NCBI GenBank assembly: GCA_013396915.1 | Contig: VWZL01002232.1 | Location: 464,543 to 528,542 of the forward strand | Length of the DNA stretch: 64,000 nucleotides | Source: Stercorarius parasiticus | Taxonomy: Eukaryota > Chordata > Aves > Charadriiformes > Stercorariidae | Direction: 5' to 3' | Shown: piece after piece, positions 11,349-22,095 of the stretch | How the letters are laid out: every line of letters starts with the position of its first letter | Numbering within the stretch: position 1 is the stretch's first letter | Position numbers and translations under genes: made by a program | The notes under the pieces: model-generated | The model's database searches: none | Told to the model about the DNA's origin: nothing | The model's input: the letters and a program-made list of their open reading frames with translations, nothing else

Positions 11349-14300
11349 TTCTAGACAGCAGTTCCCTGATGACAGTGCACCCTAACAACATAGACTGAGA
11401 TCTGATCCTGAGTTTCAATCAGTATTCATAAGTCAATGTGAAAAAAACCGAAAACATCTGTTAAGCATATTTAAAAGAACTGCTGCTGTTGTGGAGTTGC
11501 TGCAACCTTCCCATACCGCGTGGATTTCCCCGGTGCCAAGCATCTCCTGCAGAAATAGTGTGTAGCAGGGTGGGAGCAATGTGAGAAGAGAGGCTGGCAA
11601 ATCTGCCAACACAGGAGTCTCCCAGCCAAACAGAGATGATTAGATGTTGACGGCTTCATGAGTTCCTCTTTGGGTATCAGCAAGAAACCCAGAATTGCTC
11701 CCAAACTATGGGCTGAATGGACTGTGGGTTTGTGCATTTGCACAAATGAAACTACAGTAGACACATAAACGCCTCAAAAAAATTTCTGTGAGCACCTCTT
11801 TTGTCTGGCTGAGATTTCTGACCTATGAGCTGATACTATTATGTCGTGTCCTCGAAAACTCAATTGAACTGCTGAAATGAGTCTGTTGATGTAGTTGGGT
11901 GACCTGCGCTACGTGCTTTAGCATTAGCACCTGGTTTTGAAAATGTAGCCTCCCTAGATTAAATCAAAATACTACAAAGGTGCCAACTGTAATTTTTAAA
12001 ATCCGTATGCACAGATGTGTCTGCAGGGCTTTTTTTGTTTACCCTACTTTAACATAATTAACTCAATTATGATATATGCCTAATTTCTAGGAACGCTTAC
12101 AGAATACACTGACAGAAAGTCAAGTAGCCACTTTCATTTAATGTCAATAGTACATTCATCCATTTTCTCACACACAAGAACAATTAAATGTTTTCCAGTT
12201 TACTTACAGCTTCCAGAAAAGCCTGAGCAGTTATGCTGAGGTAAGCCTGAAGTTTTCCTGACTAAACCAGTATTTTACAAAGTATTAGAGTTCACATTTT
12301 AGCAATACTATAAAAAATGGGGTTTTTTTCCTTTTGAAAATAGACATGCCTTTCTGAAACACCCATTTGGCAACAACATTCCCCACAGCAACATAAGGCT
12401 GTTAAGATTCAGTAGATTAGGACAACCGCCTGACCATACCACAAAGAGGAGGAAGAGGAGAAAAATAAAGGATGTTGAGCAACAATACTTCAGACAGGCA
12501 CCAGAGGTGCTGATGCTTCTGGGACATGCTCCAGGTCCATGCCATAGAGAAGGAAACAGCCACCCATGGTTAGCCAACCCTTTCCCAGGCCATTAACAGG
12601 CTATCTAAGATGGCCATGGGTATTACTACTATTATTATAATTTGGATAGGGGGACGCAACAGGCATAAGATCATCGATGCTGAATGTGGGAACGCATGCA
12701 GCACTCTGTGGAGAGGGCCATGTGGGCACGGCTGAGGGCTTTGACAGTTTGGGGAGAGGGATGGCACGAGGGCAGTGCAAAGGCAGTCAGCATTGCTGGG
12801 GACTCCTTCCCTTGCTTGCACTGGCCTGCTTTGGGAAAAGTAAAAAAAGGAGCATTAGGTCAGGGAATGGCTGGTGAAGTGGGCAAGGGACTTCAGGAAG
12901 GACAAAACAGGGTGTCAGGGCCCTGAGCCCATTCCCGTCCTCCTGGGGGTTTGGCTGGCTGGGCTCAGGCCCAGCTCTGAGACAGAGCAGCTGGTGACCT
13001 TGGGGAAAGCTCTTCCCAAACGCAATGCAGGGAGGCTTCGGCCAGGGCTGTCCCTCCTTCCCTTGGGACCTGCTTTGAAGTGGAGTCTCCTCCCCTTGGT
13101 CCCTGCCTGGTTACACTGCAGCTGCACTGCAGCCATGCCTGCACACTGCCTGACAAAGACGGCCACAAGAAAAGATCTCCATGACCATGACTGGCATTGG
13201 CAACAGCAGAAACTGCCACATCCTATAATGAGGACATCAGTAATAACATTTGAGAGCGCTAACCCTGTTCCTTACTGACTTGGCATTAGCGTCTTTGCTG
13301 ACAGATTTCACTCAATTTAAAGAATATTGGTTTAAATTTGATTTTCTGAGTGATTAAAGATATCCTGTAAAAATATTTTTAGGAATCACTTGAATTCCCT
13401 CCATCAAATATAGTTATGGGTGCTGGATTAGCAAAAAAGTGTGCCACAATAAATCAGTTTGTGTTGTTTCCTTATCTCCTCCCAAGACAAGGATTCACAA
13501 ACATTGTCCTACAAGAAGGACATTTTATAATAAGCAAAATTTCCAGGTTTCACTCCTGATCACCACTGCGTGGACTAACTCCACTCAGTGGAGATTCTGC
13601 AGCCCAAGATAACTGTAATAACTGCTCAGTAATGAATATGAGGAAGGTTTAATGGCGATAGATGCTTTCCATGGATTTTGGTAACTTAAGACAGAGAGAG
13701 GACCATGAGCCCACTGGCAGGCTTAGAAATAAGAAAAATGGCACTGATCAAAGTCACAGGGAAATTGTAGTTGTTTAAATACCCAGAAGAGGAGTTTCGT
13801 TCCCTTCCTGATTAAAGTGTATCTTTCACACCTCGTTCACTCCCTGATAAAGCACATCTTGTCCTAGCTGCAAACTGAAAAATACAGGACTGCTATGGAG
13901 GACCAAAGACCTGAAAAATCAAGAACATACTATTTTTTCAGTCAGGTTGAAATCCAGCAGCCTTCAGAGCTGACCTCCATTCAGAGTAGTCACCTAACCC
14001 AAAGACATACAAAAGGATCAGAAAGATGTGAATAAGAAAGACTAACAGATCTTCGGTAGAAAGAGGTTACTTTAAAAGAGGGCTGGAACTAAGAGGAAAT
14101 GCCTCACACTTGCTAAGGCTAAACTGGCCATAGTTGTAGCCATAGGAATATGGAAAAAAAATCCCTCCATCGCTCGAGCACTTGGCCCCAAGGAGTGAGC
14201 AGATTTCCACCTCCTGCAGCATGCTTCAGATCAGCTCTTCCACTCCTACTTCAGAAAAAAAAGAATCTCTTTAGCAAAACCCTATGTCCTTTCTTCATGG

Positions 14301-14596
14301 AAGCACATGAAAACACACTTATCTAGAAGTAAACACATGCTCAAGTACTTTGCTGGGATAAAAAAAAAGTATTTTTCATTTAGGCTGCAGGTGAGTGACC
14401 AAACCAAATAGCAGTGCTGTCCATGTGGAGAATAAAAACAGGAATAAAAAGAAACAACAAAAAACAACTGTGAGAAGCTATAACATTAAGATCGGACTAA
14501 GCAGAATGTTCCAAAAGAAGCAATAGAGTTAGTAGCCATAATAGCAACAACAGCAGCGGATAAAGCACAATCTCTTGGTAAGGATGTCTAGAAGCT
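11349..14596. other. Intergenic, no gene recognised
   Basis: Mostly AT-rich. A GC-richer patch at about 12660-13190 carries overlapping open frames on both strands, the pattern expected from few stop codons rather than from a gene, and none has a recognisable domain. It could be part of an unrecognised LTR. Confidence 0.4.
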
Positions 14597-14960
14597 TGTC
14601 GTGGTTTAACCCCAGCCAGCAACTAGGACCACACAGCCTCTCTTTCCTCTCCAGAAGGGCAGGGAGAAGAGGGAGAAAAGGAGGGGAATGAGAAAAAAAA
14701 GCTTGTGGGTTGAGATAAAGGCAGTTTAACAGAACAAGGACAGAAAAGGAAAATAACAGTAATAATAATGATAAAGGAGTAATGGGAGTCACGCACACGG
14801 CAACCATGAGAAAACATGTAAACTGGGAATGAAGGCTGGACCCCTCTCCATGATGTGAACTTCCCCCAGTAGCGTGAATCCAGTGTGACACAGCACCAAA
14901 ATGACTGTCCCTCGGCTGAGGGGCAGCAGTGCCACCCTGCATACGGGGCTCCCCATGCAT
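14597..14960 (-). mobile_element. Partial ERV LTR, reverse orientation
   Basis: Begins TGTCGTGGTTTAACCCCAGC, the reverse complement of the 3' end of a very common bird LTR, followed by a G/A-rich tract and 'GGGTTGAGATAAAGGCAGTTTAA', which is the reverse of the usual polyadenylation region. The distal boundary is uncertain, and the 5' half of the LTR, if present, has diverged beyond what I can recognise. Confidence 0.6.
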
Positions 14961-17900
14961 TAGGTTCTGGATAAGAAAATTATGGATTTAATTCTGCAAG
15001 ACTAGTCATTGATATTCACCTGTTAGACCTTTTCACATTGTTTCGCCTAGTAAGAAGGCTTTAACACCTCTGGATGCTTTCAAATTATTTTGTGCTGCCA
15101 GAGCCCTATAAAAGTACTTTGTATAAAAGAGAATTAAGCCAGGAATGTGCAACAGAAAAGGCATGGACATGTCTGGAAAAGCTGTAATACCCACAGTGCA
15201 TGCAGGTCGAAGTCAGGCGCTGGCACTCAGCTCACAGACAGGTGTGCCGGTCGGTGACATTATCATTATTCCAGTTGTTTCTTACCACTCCTCTGCTGAG
15301 AGCTTCCACCCCCGCAGCTCTGTTGGCAGAAGGAATTAAGTGAGCGCTCCCTCGTGTGCTTCCAACAAGTCAGATGGATTAGTCAACAAAGAGGGTTTAA
15401 ACCAACCTGCTCGCTTTGCCTGAAGCAAATGAAAGTGCTCTTAAACAAACCCTTCTACCAGCAGAGCTACGGCAGTAGTAACTGCAGCATCAAAGGGGTA
15501 GCGTGTAGGTGCAAACTGGCAAAATCTTCAAATGTCACAGTAAGATCGGGAACACACTGTCTGTCCACAGCTTTACAAGTATGCACAAGCTGTAGCATCT
15601 TACATGCACAACACCTGTCCACGTGTATATTTTATTCTGCAGCAAATACAAAGTTAACGCAATTATGCTGAAAGTTCCTCCTCCGTGGGCTAGGTTAAGA
15701 CATGTTATCTCACACTCGCTGTGTGCTAAGAGTGTGCAAGGGAACAGTTATCAGATGGTGGATGGTAAGTTTTAATTCACAATACCTTCCTAACCTGTCT
15801 AAGGTCCTAAGGTAATTCACCTGAAAAAGGGTGTGATTTACCTTTGCAAATATCACTTAGCAGGTATTCCAAGAGGAATAACTGCACAAACTCAATTTGA
15901 GTTCAGTTTACTACAGAAACAGCTACTGACTGTAGTCCAAACATTCTGCTGACACATTACAAATGCACAGGTTTCCATTATTGGGAATTACACTTTCAAA
16001 AGTCTTCTCTAATGGTAATCTGGAAGCAAGGATTGCGACGGGAACAGATGTGCCTGCGCAAAGCTGGACAGCAATGAAATCTCAGCGCACAAGCCTTCCC
16101 AAGGCACTCCGTGCTCCCCAGGCAGCTGAACCCGTGCCACCAAAATCTACTTTGGTATGTTTACGGCACCCGAGCATGCAGCGTAACCATAACTTCAGAG
16201 TAGGGATGGCAACGAGGTTCCTGAGTCCTTCTTTGTGAGCATTGATTGATCATTGTATTCTCTTCCTCGTACTTGTTCTGTGGAGCAGCACAGTTCATAC
16301 TATGAAGTGACAGCTTATACTATTTATTTTCTGCTAAGATCTATTTTTCCGCTTTTGGCATATCAGGACAAATGTGCGCTTGTTCCTGCCCCAGTAATAA
16401 TAAGGCTCCGATTCCAACACACTCACTTTGCTGTGTGACCCCCACAGCAGGTCAGCCTGTTCTGCAGAGTAATGCTTTTGCTTGAGAGACAAAGAGCCAC
16501 CTCTCTTACCAGTGAACTTCTAGCTTCCAAAATCCCTTAATATGCAGGAGTATTTGACCTGCAACTTTCATATGCCCAGGAAAATAGATTTCTAATAACA
16601 CAAAAACCATGTTAGTGAAACTTGAACTCTTTTTCAAAAAAATCTTGAATCCTCCTTACTGTATGGACATGCATTGCAGAGATGAGCTCTACGGTAGGAC
16701 AACAACCCATCAGTTTCAGAAGCTATCTTGGAAGAGTCAGCCTCATCATGCAAGTGTTTTTTAGGTGACAGCAGGAATTTTGGGACACAAATATTTCCAG
16801 ATACAATGTGCTGTTAGTACCAGTACTATTTTGCTGAAAATGCTATGACTGGTATATGCTGCATTGCACAATGTCTCCCATGGCATGATCTATTTCTCAC
16901 TCATTTCTGTAAGAGTTAGATCAGACTTTAAATACTCTCCTCAGCTGCAACAAAAGGAGACACTGAATGTGTGTAACAAGCTCACGACCCCTGTGGATAA
17001 CTCACTGTCCCTAATCAACAAGGTACTCCAAATCAGGCATTATACGAGTATGAGAATTTCATCCTCAGTGTCTTGCACAAGGGGATTTATCATCTAAAAG
17101 CAAAAGATCCTATTCCTTGTGTAGGAGCTTGCAATTTGTTCACTGAAACCCTAATTCAGCAGAACATACAAACACATGTTTAAATGTTTTGGTAAAATGG
17201 GCTTTAAGTAGTATTAAATAGGGAACTGATACATTAAATAGGGAATAGGTAATGATATTCACCCACAAAGGAATTTTATAAACCATTCTCCCCAGATACA
17301 TATCCATCTGGAGTGATAAACAGGAGTGTATGTGGTGTTCACCCCCTTTCACAGCATTATGCCCATTTAATTATTTTTTAATATTGGACTTTCAGATCCT
17401 GGAAAACAAAAATGAGTGACAACTGATACCTTCCTAGGGTGTGTCCCCTGCACATAGTACTACCAGTGACTGGGAACTGCATAGTTCAGATCTGGATTAT
17501 TTTAGATTTGGAGCATGATGCCACACAGCAGCAGCGTATATATCATGATGCATTGATTATTAATTCTGCTCTCTCATTTTCTTTCGGAGGAAGCCAAAGG
17601 AAGGAAGCCAGTTTATGCTCCTTGCCCAATGAACCATGGGAGATTTTTATATCTTTCTGAAACATAGGAGAAAGAAGCAGAAAGAACCAAAGGACTATCA
17701 GAGAAGTAAGGAAGCTGTGGGTTTTATCTGGAGAATTAGATTTCAGACTGAGCAAAACAGCATTTGCTATTTACAGGACTAGGATGGTTAACCACTGATG
17801 ATTTCTCTCTTCCACTGTCCTGTCAAAGAGTGGAAAAGGAAAGAGATTCTAGCCAATTGTCCAAATGTATGAACTTTGGCAGTAAACACACTACTGACTC

Positions 17901-19639
17901 TCGAGAGACTATGGGTGAGAAAGGTACGTTAAAGAATTACCATGATGTGCATATCAACGATTTGACTATGAACCTTACTAGCATGTGTGTTTGTCAGGAA
18001 AACCAGTTGATGAAGAAACAGCAAATTAATGTTTCTACAAAATAAACATATTCTTGCTTATAGAAAGGTGTTTACAGCACCTCAGGATGCTTTTTGAAAT
18101 ATTTAGTACCATCACGAATATAATATAAAACCTCATTTACAACAAAACAGTCTGAAAACAAGAATTTCTGCAATGAAGATTAAGTGGTTTGAAAACTTTT
18201 GTGAATTACTCGGTGACAAAAAAAAGAGTTCTGCAAAAGTTAAGATTACCTGGGGAGACCCGTGTCCGTGAAGACACTCCAGTAAAATGGAATTATCAAA
18301 CAGACCAGTACAACCTCAATTCTGCTGTGACAGAGCCACTACAGACCAATTAAATCAGCCACAATGATTCCGTTAAGTTCCCCTTGCTGAGTGCACTGCA
18401 CAGCGCTGGAATCCCTTGTAGTAAGCTGGCAGAGCAAAAGTGTGATGAGACAATTTGGGAGGAGCTACTATAAAAGTCTTCTCAGCAAACACTCCAGGAG
18501 AGGCTGAGATGGCCCTGAGGAACCAACTGCAACTTTGAGGTTGGCCCAGCTTTGAACTGAGTGAACTCCGGAGTTTCCTGCAATCTAAATTATTTTATGA
18601 TTCTATATAGATTTGTTGGCACTCTAGGTTACCTGCTGCAATCAAATTACACTTCTTTGTTCTCCAAAACAGGGACCCAGTAGCTCATTACCTTACCGTC
18701 CCTCCTACGTATCTTATCCCAGCTCATTCCTGGATGTCCACTGGGTAGGTTTTGAACATAACAGTCCTGGGTGCAGGTTGCGTTCCCTGAGATCACAAAT
18801 AGTCTGCTCGGTAAATGTGAATCCCAGACAGGATTCTTAAGGTAAACTTTCTGCATACACTTGTGGCAATTTGCAGTATTTTAAAGATTCCGTAAGAAGT
18901 AATCTACAACACCAAACATTTCTTTAAAAACAATACAACTTTCAAACAGGTAAGAAATGCTAATGTAGGTAAGAGCTGAGGCGCCAGTCAGCTGACAAAT
19001 GCTGGCAGGCAGGGATCAAGTGCCGCAGGAATCCAAAAACACTGATACAGCACAAAGCCTAAAACTTGATGAAATACGGGTCGGTTTTGCGTTTTATACG
19101 GAGGCTGTATCACAGGAACCCTTTGCTTCGATGGACCCAGATCTGAATCGCTATCTCCACCCTGTGCCCCAGAGAGGCACAGCAAATTTAAAAATTCTTT
19201 ATCTCCCCTCGCTCCTCTGCCCCCTTGCCTAAATTTAGACCATCTTTGCTCCTCTCCTGGAAATCTGATACTGCCTTTTACAGTTTATTTCTCCATGACC
19301 AACTCTCCTCTTCCCCCCAGAATTTTAGAAAGATTTTCTTAATCTTTCCACAAGCTGAAGTTAATTTTTCTGCCAAAGGTCTCATTTTCCCAAGTAACTC
19401 TTTGGAAGGAGGAATGCATTCTTCCTTATAGGATTATTGACAGCATTTATAGTATCCTTGCAGACTCGTCTCAGAAGTTTAAGTCAAAGCCAACCCTCCC
19501 AGATCCCTTCAAATTTCCAGACCAATTCACAGGGGAGTATCTTTTTTTCATTACAGAATATATGACATTACATGACAGCTACACTACCGTACTTCTTCAT
19601 CTGGAAGACTCCACAGCTCTCCCTCTCTGACATCTTTTG
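14961..19639. other. Intergenic, no gene recognised
   Basis: No supported exon. Open frames up to about 105 codons are present, but none shows family motifs or consistent splice sites. A TATA-like CTATAAAAG lies near 18470 with no recognisable gene after it. Confidence 0.45.
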
Positions 19640-20430
19640 TTATCTGCTGTACTACATCTGGCAGGGATGGAATTCATTTTCTTCATAGCAGTTCATATGG
19701 GACTGGGGTTGATTTGTGATCCCTGAAGGGTGTTTGCACAGCACCAAGGCCTTTTCTATTTCTTACTCTGCTCCCCCAGAGACTAGAATCGGGGGTGCCA
19801 AAGAGGCTGGGGGTTGACATAACTGTGCAGATGACGTGAACCAATGGAAGAGATATTCACAGAGCCATAGAATGGTCTGGGTTGGAAAGGACCTTAAAGA
19901 TCATCTAGTTCCAACCCCCTGCCGTGGGCACGGACATCTCCTGCTAGACCAGGTTGCTCAAAGCCCCATTCCAGGGATGGGGCATCCACAACTTCTCTGG
20001 GCAACCTGTTCCAGTGCCTCACCACCCTCGTAATGAAAAATGTCTTCCTGATATCTAATCTAAATCTACCCTCTTCCAGTTTGAAGCCATTATCCCCCAT
20101 CCTATCACCACATGCCCTTGTAAAAAGTCCCTCTCCAGCTTTCTTGTAGGCCCCTGGAGGTGGGGTTTAGGGAAGGTTTTTTCCCTCAAGAATTGGCTAG
20201 GCATCGCTCTACCCGCGGGAGGTGGAGATGCCCACGCACCACACATTCCGTTTCCCTTCTTTTTTCGCCCCAATTTTCCACTTATTCCAACCATTCTGTA
20301 CCTTGACCCTACGAGCTTTTCTTCCTTTCCCTCTTCTGTGCCACGGTGCGGGGGGGAGGGACGGGGGGACGGGACGGACAAGCCACCGAGCGTCGATGTG
20401 GCGCAATGGGGGTGTCTGTGTTCCGTCCCC
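19640..20430 (+). mobile_element. ERV LTR, split by a CR1 insertion, next to the ZBTB10 promoter
   Basis: The left half (about 19660-19858) contains 'GATGGAATTCATTTTCTTCATAG', 'TTTGCACAGCACCAAGGC' and an 'AATGGAAGAGATATTC' segment, in the order known from abundant bird LTRs. The sequence is then interrupted by a reverse-oriented CR1. It resumes with 'GAATTGGCTAGGCATCG' (about 20188) and runs through a pyrimidine-rich tract to 'CTTGACCCTACGAGC' (about 20301) and a G-rich stretch near 20346-20385, matching the LTR 3' half. The outer boundaries are approximate because both ends have diverged. The element ends roughly 200 bp before the promoter gap. I am matching to a remembered consensus, so an alignment is needed to confirm it. 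Confidence 0.6.
19859..20155 (-). mobile_element. CR1 LINE 3' fragment nested in the LTR
   Basis: Opens 'AGAGCCATAGAATGG...GGTTGGAAAGGACC', the reverse complement of the CR1 tail, and includes the reverse of the ORF2 C-terminus, readable on the minus strand as the conserved '[14 protein letters not shown]'. It is 5'-truncated at a 'TGTAGGCCCCT' type segment. Its position inside an LTR makes it younger than that LTR. Confidence 0.9.
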
Positions 20431-20626
20431 CTCACACACACCTCGAGCTTTTGGCCCCGCGGAGGGACCCGCCCCGCGCCCCGCGCCGGGCACGTGCGGC
20501 GCCGCGCAGGCGCCGCGCAGGCCACGCGACTTAACGGTACCGCCGCCACCGGGCCCCTCACAGGCTTGCTCGGCCGCGCCGCTGGCCCCGCTCACCCCTC
20601 GGGACCCGCGGGCCCCCCCCTTTCCC
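20431..20626 (+). promoter_or_regulatory. ZBTB10: ZBTB10 CpG-island promoter region (partly lost in gap)
   Basis: CpG-dense sequence begins near 20330 and continues through exon 1. It has GC-box-like CCCGCCCCGCGCCCCGCG (20469-20486), a CACGTG E-box at 20491 and a repeated GGCGCCGCGCAG unit around 20498-20520. No TATA box is visible. The transcription start itself is probably inside the following gap. Placement as promoter is inferred from CpG content and its position about 0.6 kb before the coding start. Confidence 0.6.
20491..20496. promoter_or_regulatory. CACGTG E-box
   Basis: Perfect palindromic E-box of the type bound by USF and MYC/MAX proteins, within the CpG island. Occupancy is not known. 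Confidence 0.4.
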
Positions 20627-21193
20627 NNNNNNNNNNNNNNNNNNNNNNNNNNNNNNNNNNNNNNNNNNNNNNNNNNNNNNNNNNNNNNNNNNNNNNNNNN
20701 NNNNNNNNNNNNNNNNNNNNNNNNNNNNNNNNNNNNNNNNNNNNNNNNNNNNNNNNNNNNNNNNNNNNNNNNNNNNNNNNNNNNNNNNNNNNNNNNNNNN
20801 NNNNNNNNNNNNNNNNNNNNNNNNNNNNNNNNNNNNNNNNNNNNNNNNNNNNNNNNNNNNNNNNNNNNNNNNNNNNNNNNNNNNNNNNNNNNNNNNNNNN
20901 NNNNNNNNNNNNNNNNNNNNNNNNNNNNNNNNNNNNNNNNNNNNNNNNNNNNNNNNNNNNNNNNNNNNNNNNNNNNNNNNNNNNNNNNNNNNNNNNNNNN
21001 NNNNNNNNNNNNNNNNNNNNNNNNNNNNNNNNNNNNNNNNNNNNNNNNNNNNNNNNNNNNNNNNNNNNNNNNNNNNNNNNNNNNNNNNNNNNNNNNNNNN
21101 NNNNNNNNNNNNNNNNNNNNNNNNNNNNNNNNNNNNNNNNNNNNNNNNNNNNNNNNNNNNNNNNNNNNNNNNNNNNNNNNNNNNNNNNNNNNN
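20627..21193. other. Assembly gap (567 N)
   Basis: Run of N covering the likely transcription start, the 5' UTR and the ATG of ZBTB10. Extreme GC content on both sides explains the gap. Judged from the human N-terminus as I recall it, only about 11 codons of the protein are hidden. Confidence 0.99.
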
Positions 21194-22095
21194 TGGCGTT
21201 CCGGGGCGGCGGCCTGATCGCGGCTGCTGCGGCGGCGGCCGGCGGTGGGACCGGCGGCGCGGCCGAGGCCTGGGAGCGGCAGGACCCCGAGGCGCTGAAC
21301 GGGCGCGGGGCGGACGAGGAAGTGGAGCTGGAGGGGCTGGAGGCCGAGGAGCTGGAGGCCGCTGCGGCCGCCGAGGAGAAGGAGCTGCTGCTGCCGCAGG
21401 ACGCCGTCTCGCCCCCCGCCGCCGGCCCCACGTTCGCCGAGAGAAACCGCCGGACACTGGCCTTTCGGGGCGGTGGGGGGCTCCTGGCCGCCCCCTCCGC
21501 CGCTAACAATGGCTGCGAGGCCTCGGCCTGGCCGCGGAAGCACTTCAATGGGCGGGGGGCGGACGAGGAGATGGAGCTGGAGGGCGCGGAGGGCCTGGAG
21601 CCGGAGGGCCTGCTGGAGGGGAAGGAGCTGGTCCAGGACGGGGGCTCCCTGAGTGACAGTAGCGACGACGAGGAGGACGGCGAAGGGGGCAGCCTGGGCG
21701 ACGGCAGCGGCGCCGAGGGCGGCAGCTGCAGCAGCAGCAGGCGGTCGGGGGGCGACGGAGGGGACGAGGCGGAGGGCAGCAGCGTGGGCGCGGGGGAGGG
21801 GGAGAGCATCAAGCATTTCCCGCTAGCCAGGCCCAAGTCGCTGCTGCAGAAGCTGCACATCTCCTTCCAGGGCTCCTGGCTCAAGGAGTTCCCATGGCTC
21901 TACTACTGCCAGGAGACCGGCCTCATGTCCTGCGCCTGGTGCACCGCCGCCGCGGCTGCCGCCGCCCCCCCTGAGCTCATCATGGCCGGTGGGGCCCTGC
22001 CCGGGGGGCACGACGAGCTCTGCAAGGGCACCCGCAACTACAAGCGGGCCCTGCTCCTGCGGCACCACCTTTCCGCCGAGCATCGCCTCAACGAG
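21194..22095 (+). CDS. ZBTB10: ZBTB10 exon 1 (partial, N-terminal region)
   Basis: First coding exon of ZBTB10 (RINZF), a nuclear BTB-zinc-finger transcription factor known to repress Sp-dependent GC-box promoters and reported to bind TTGGGG telomeric variant repeats. The frame enters from the gap two bases before codon GCG at 21196 and gives 300 codons. Visible are an Ala/Gly-rich start '[10 protein letters not shown]', then '[13 protein letters not shown]'. A second copy of the same module follows ('[12 protein letters not shown]' at about 21443, '[14 protein letters not shown]' at about 21546), then a Ser/Asp/Glu-rich region ending '[19 protein letters not shown]'. The last 80 codons form a zinc-binding-like module: 'SWLKEFPWL', C-x2-C (Cys codons at 21931 and 21940) and H-H-x4-H (22063, 22066, 22081), with a poly-Ala insert between. 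The start codon is missing in the gap, and the 3' splice boundary is blurred by an N at 22097. Confidence 0.95.

Noticed and set aside
12674..13278. Overlapping GC-rich frames on both strands
   Set aside because: Simultaneous openness on both strands reflects low stop-codon density. No motif, splice site or promoter supports a gene.
18460..18480. TATA-like CTATAAAAG with a possible downstream start
   Set aside because: No recognisable transcript, LTR end or coding exon follows it. AT-rich sequence yields such matches by chance.
20209..21884. Long minus-strand frames (430 and 535 codons) across the CpG island
   Set aside because: GC-rich antisense shadows of exon 1 plus Ns. Composition is Ser/Pro/Leu/Arg-rich with no domain.
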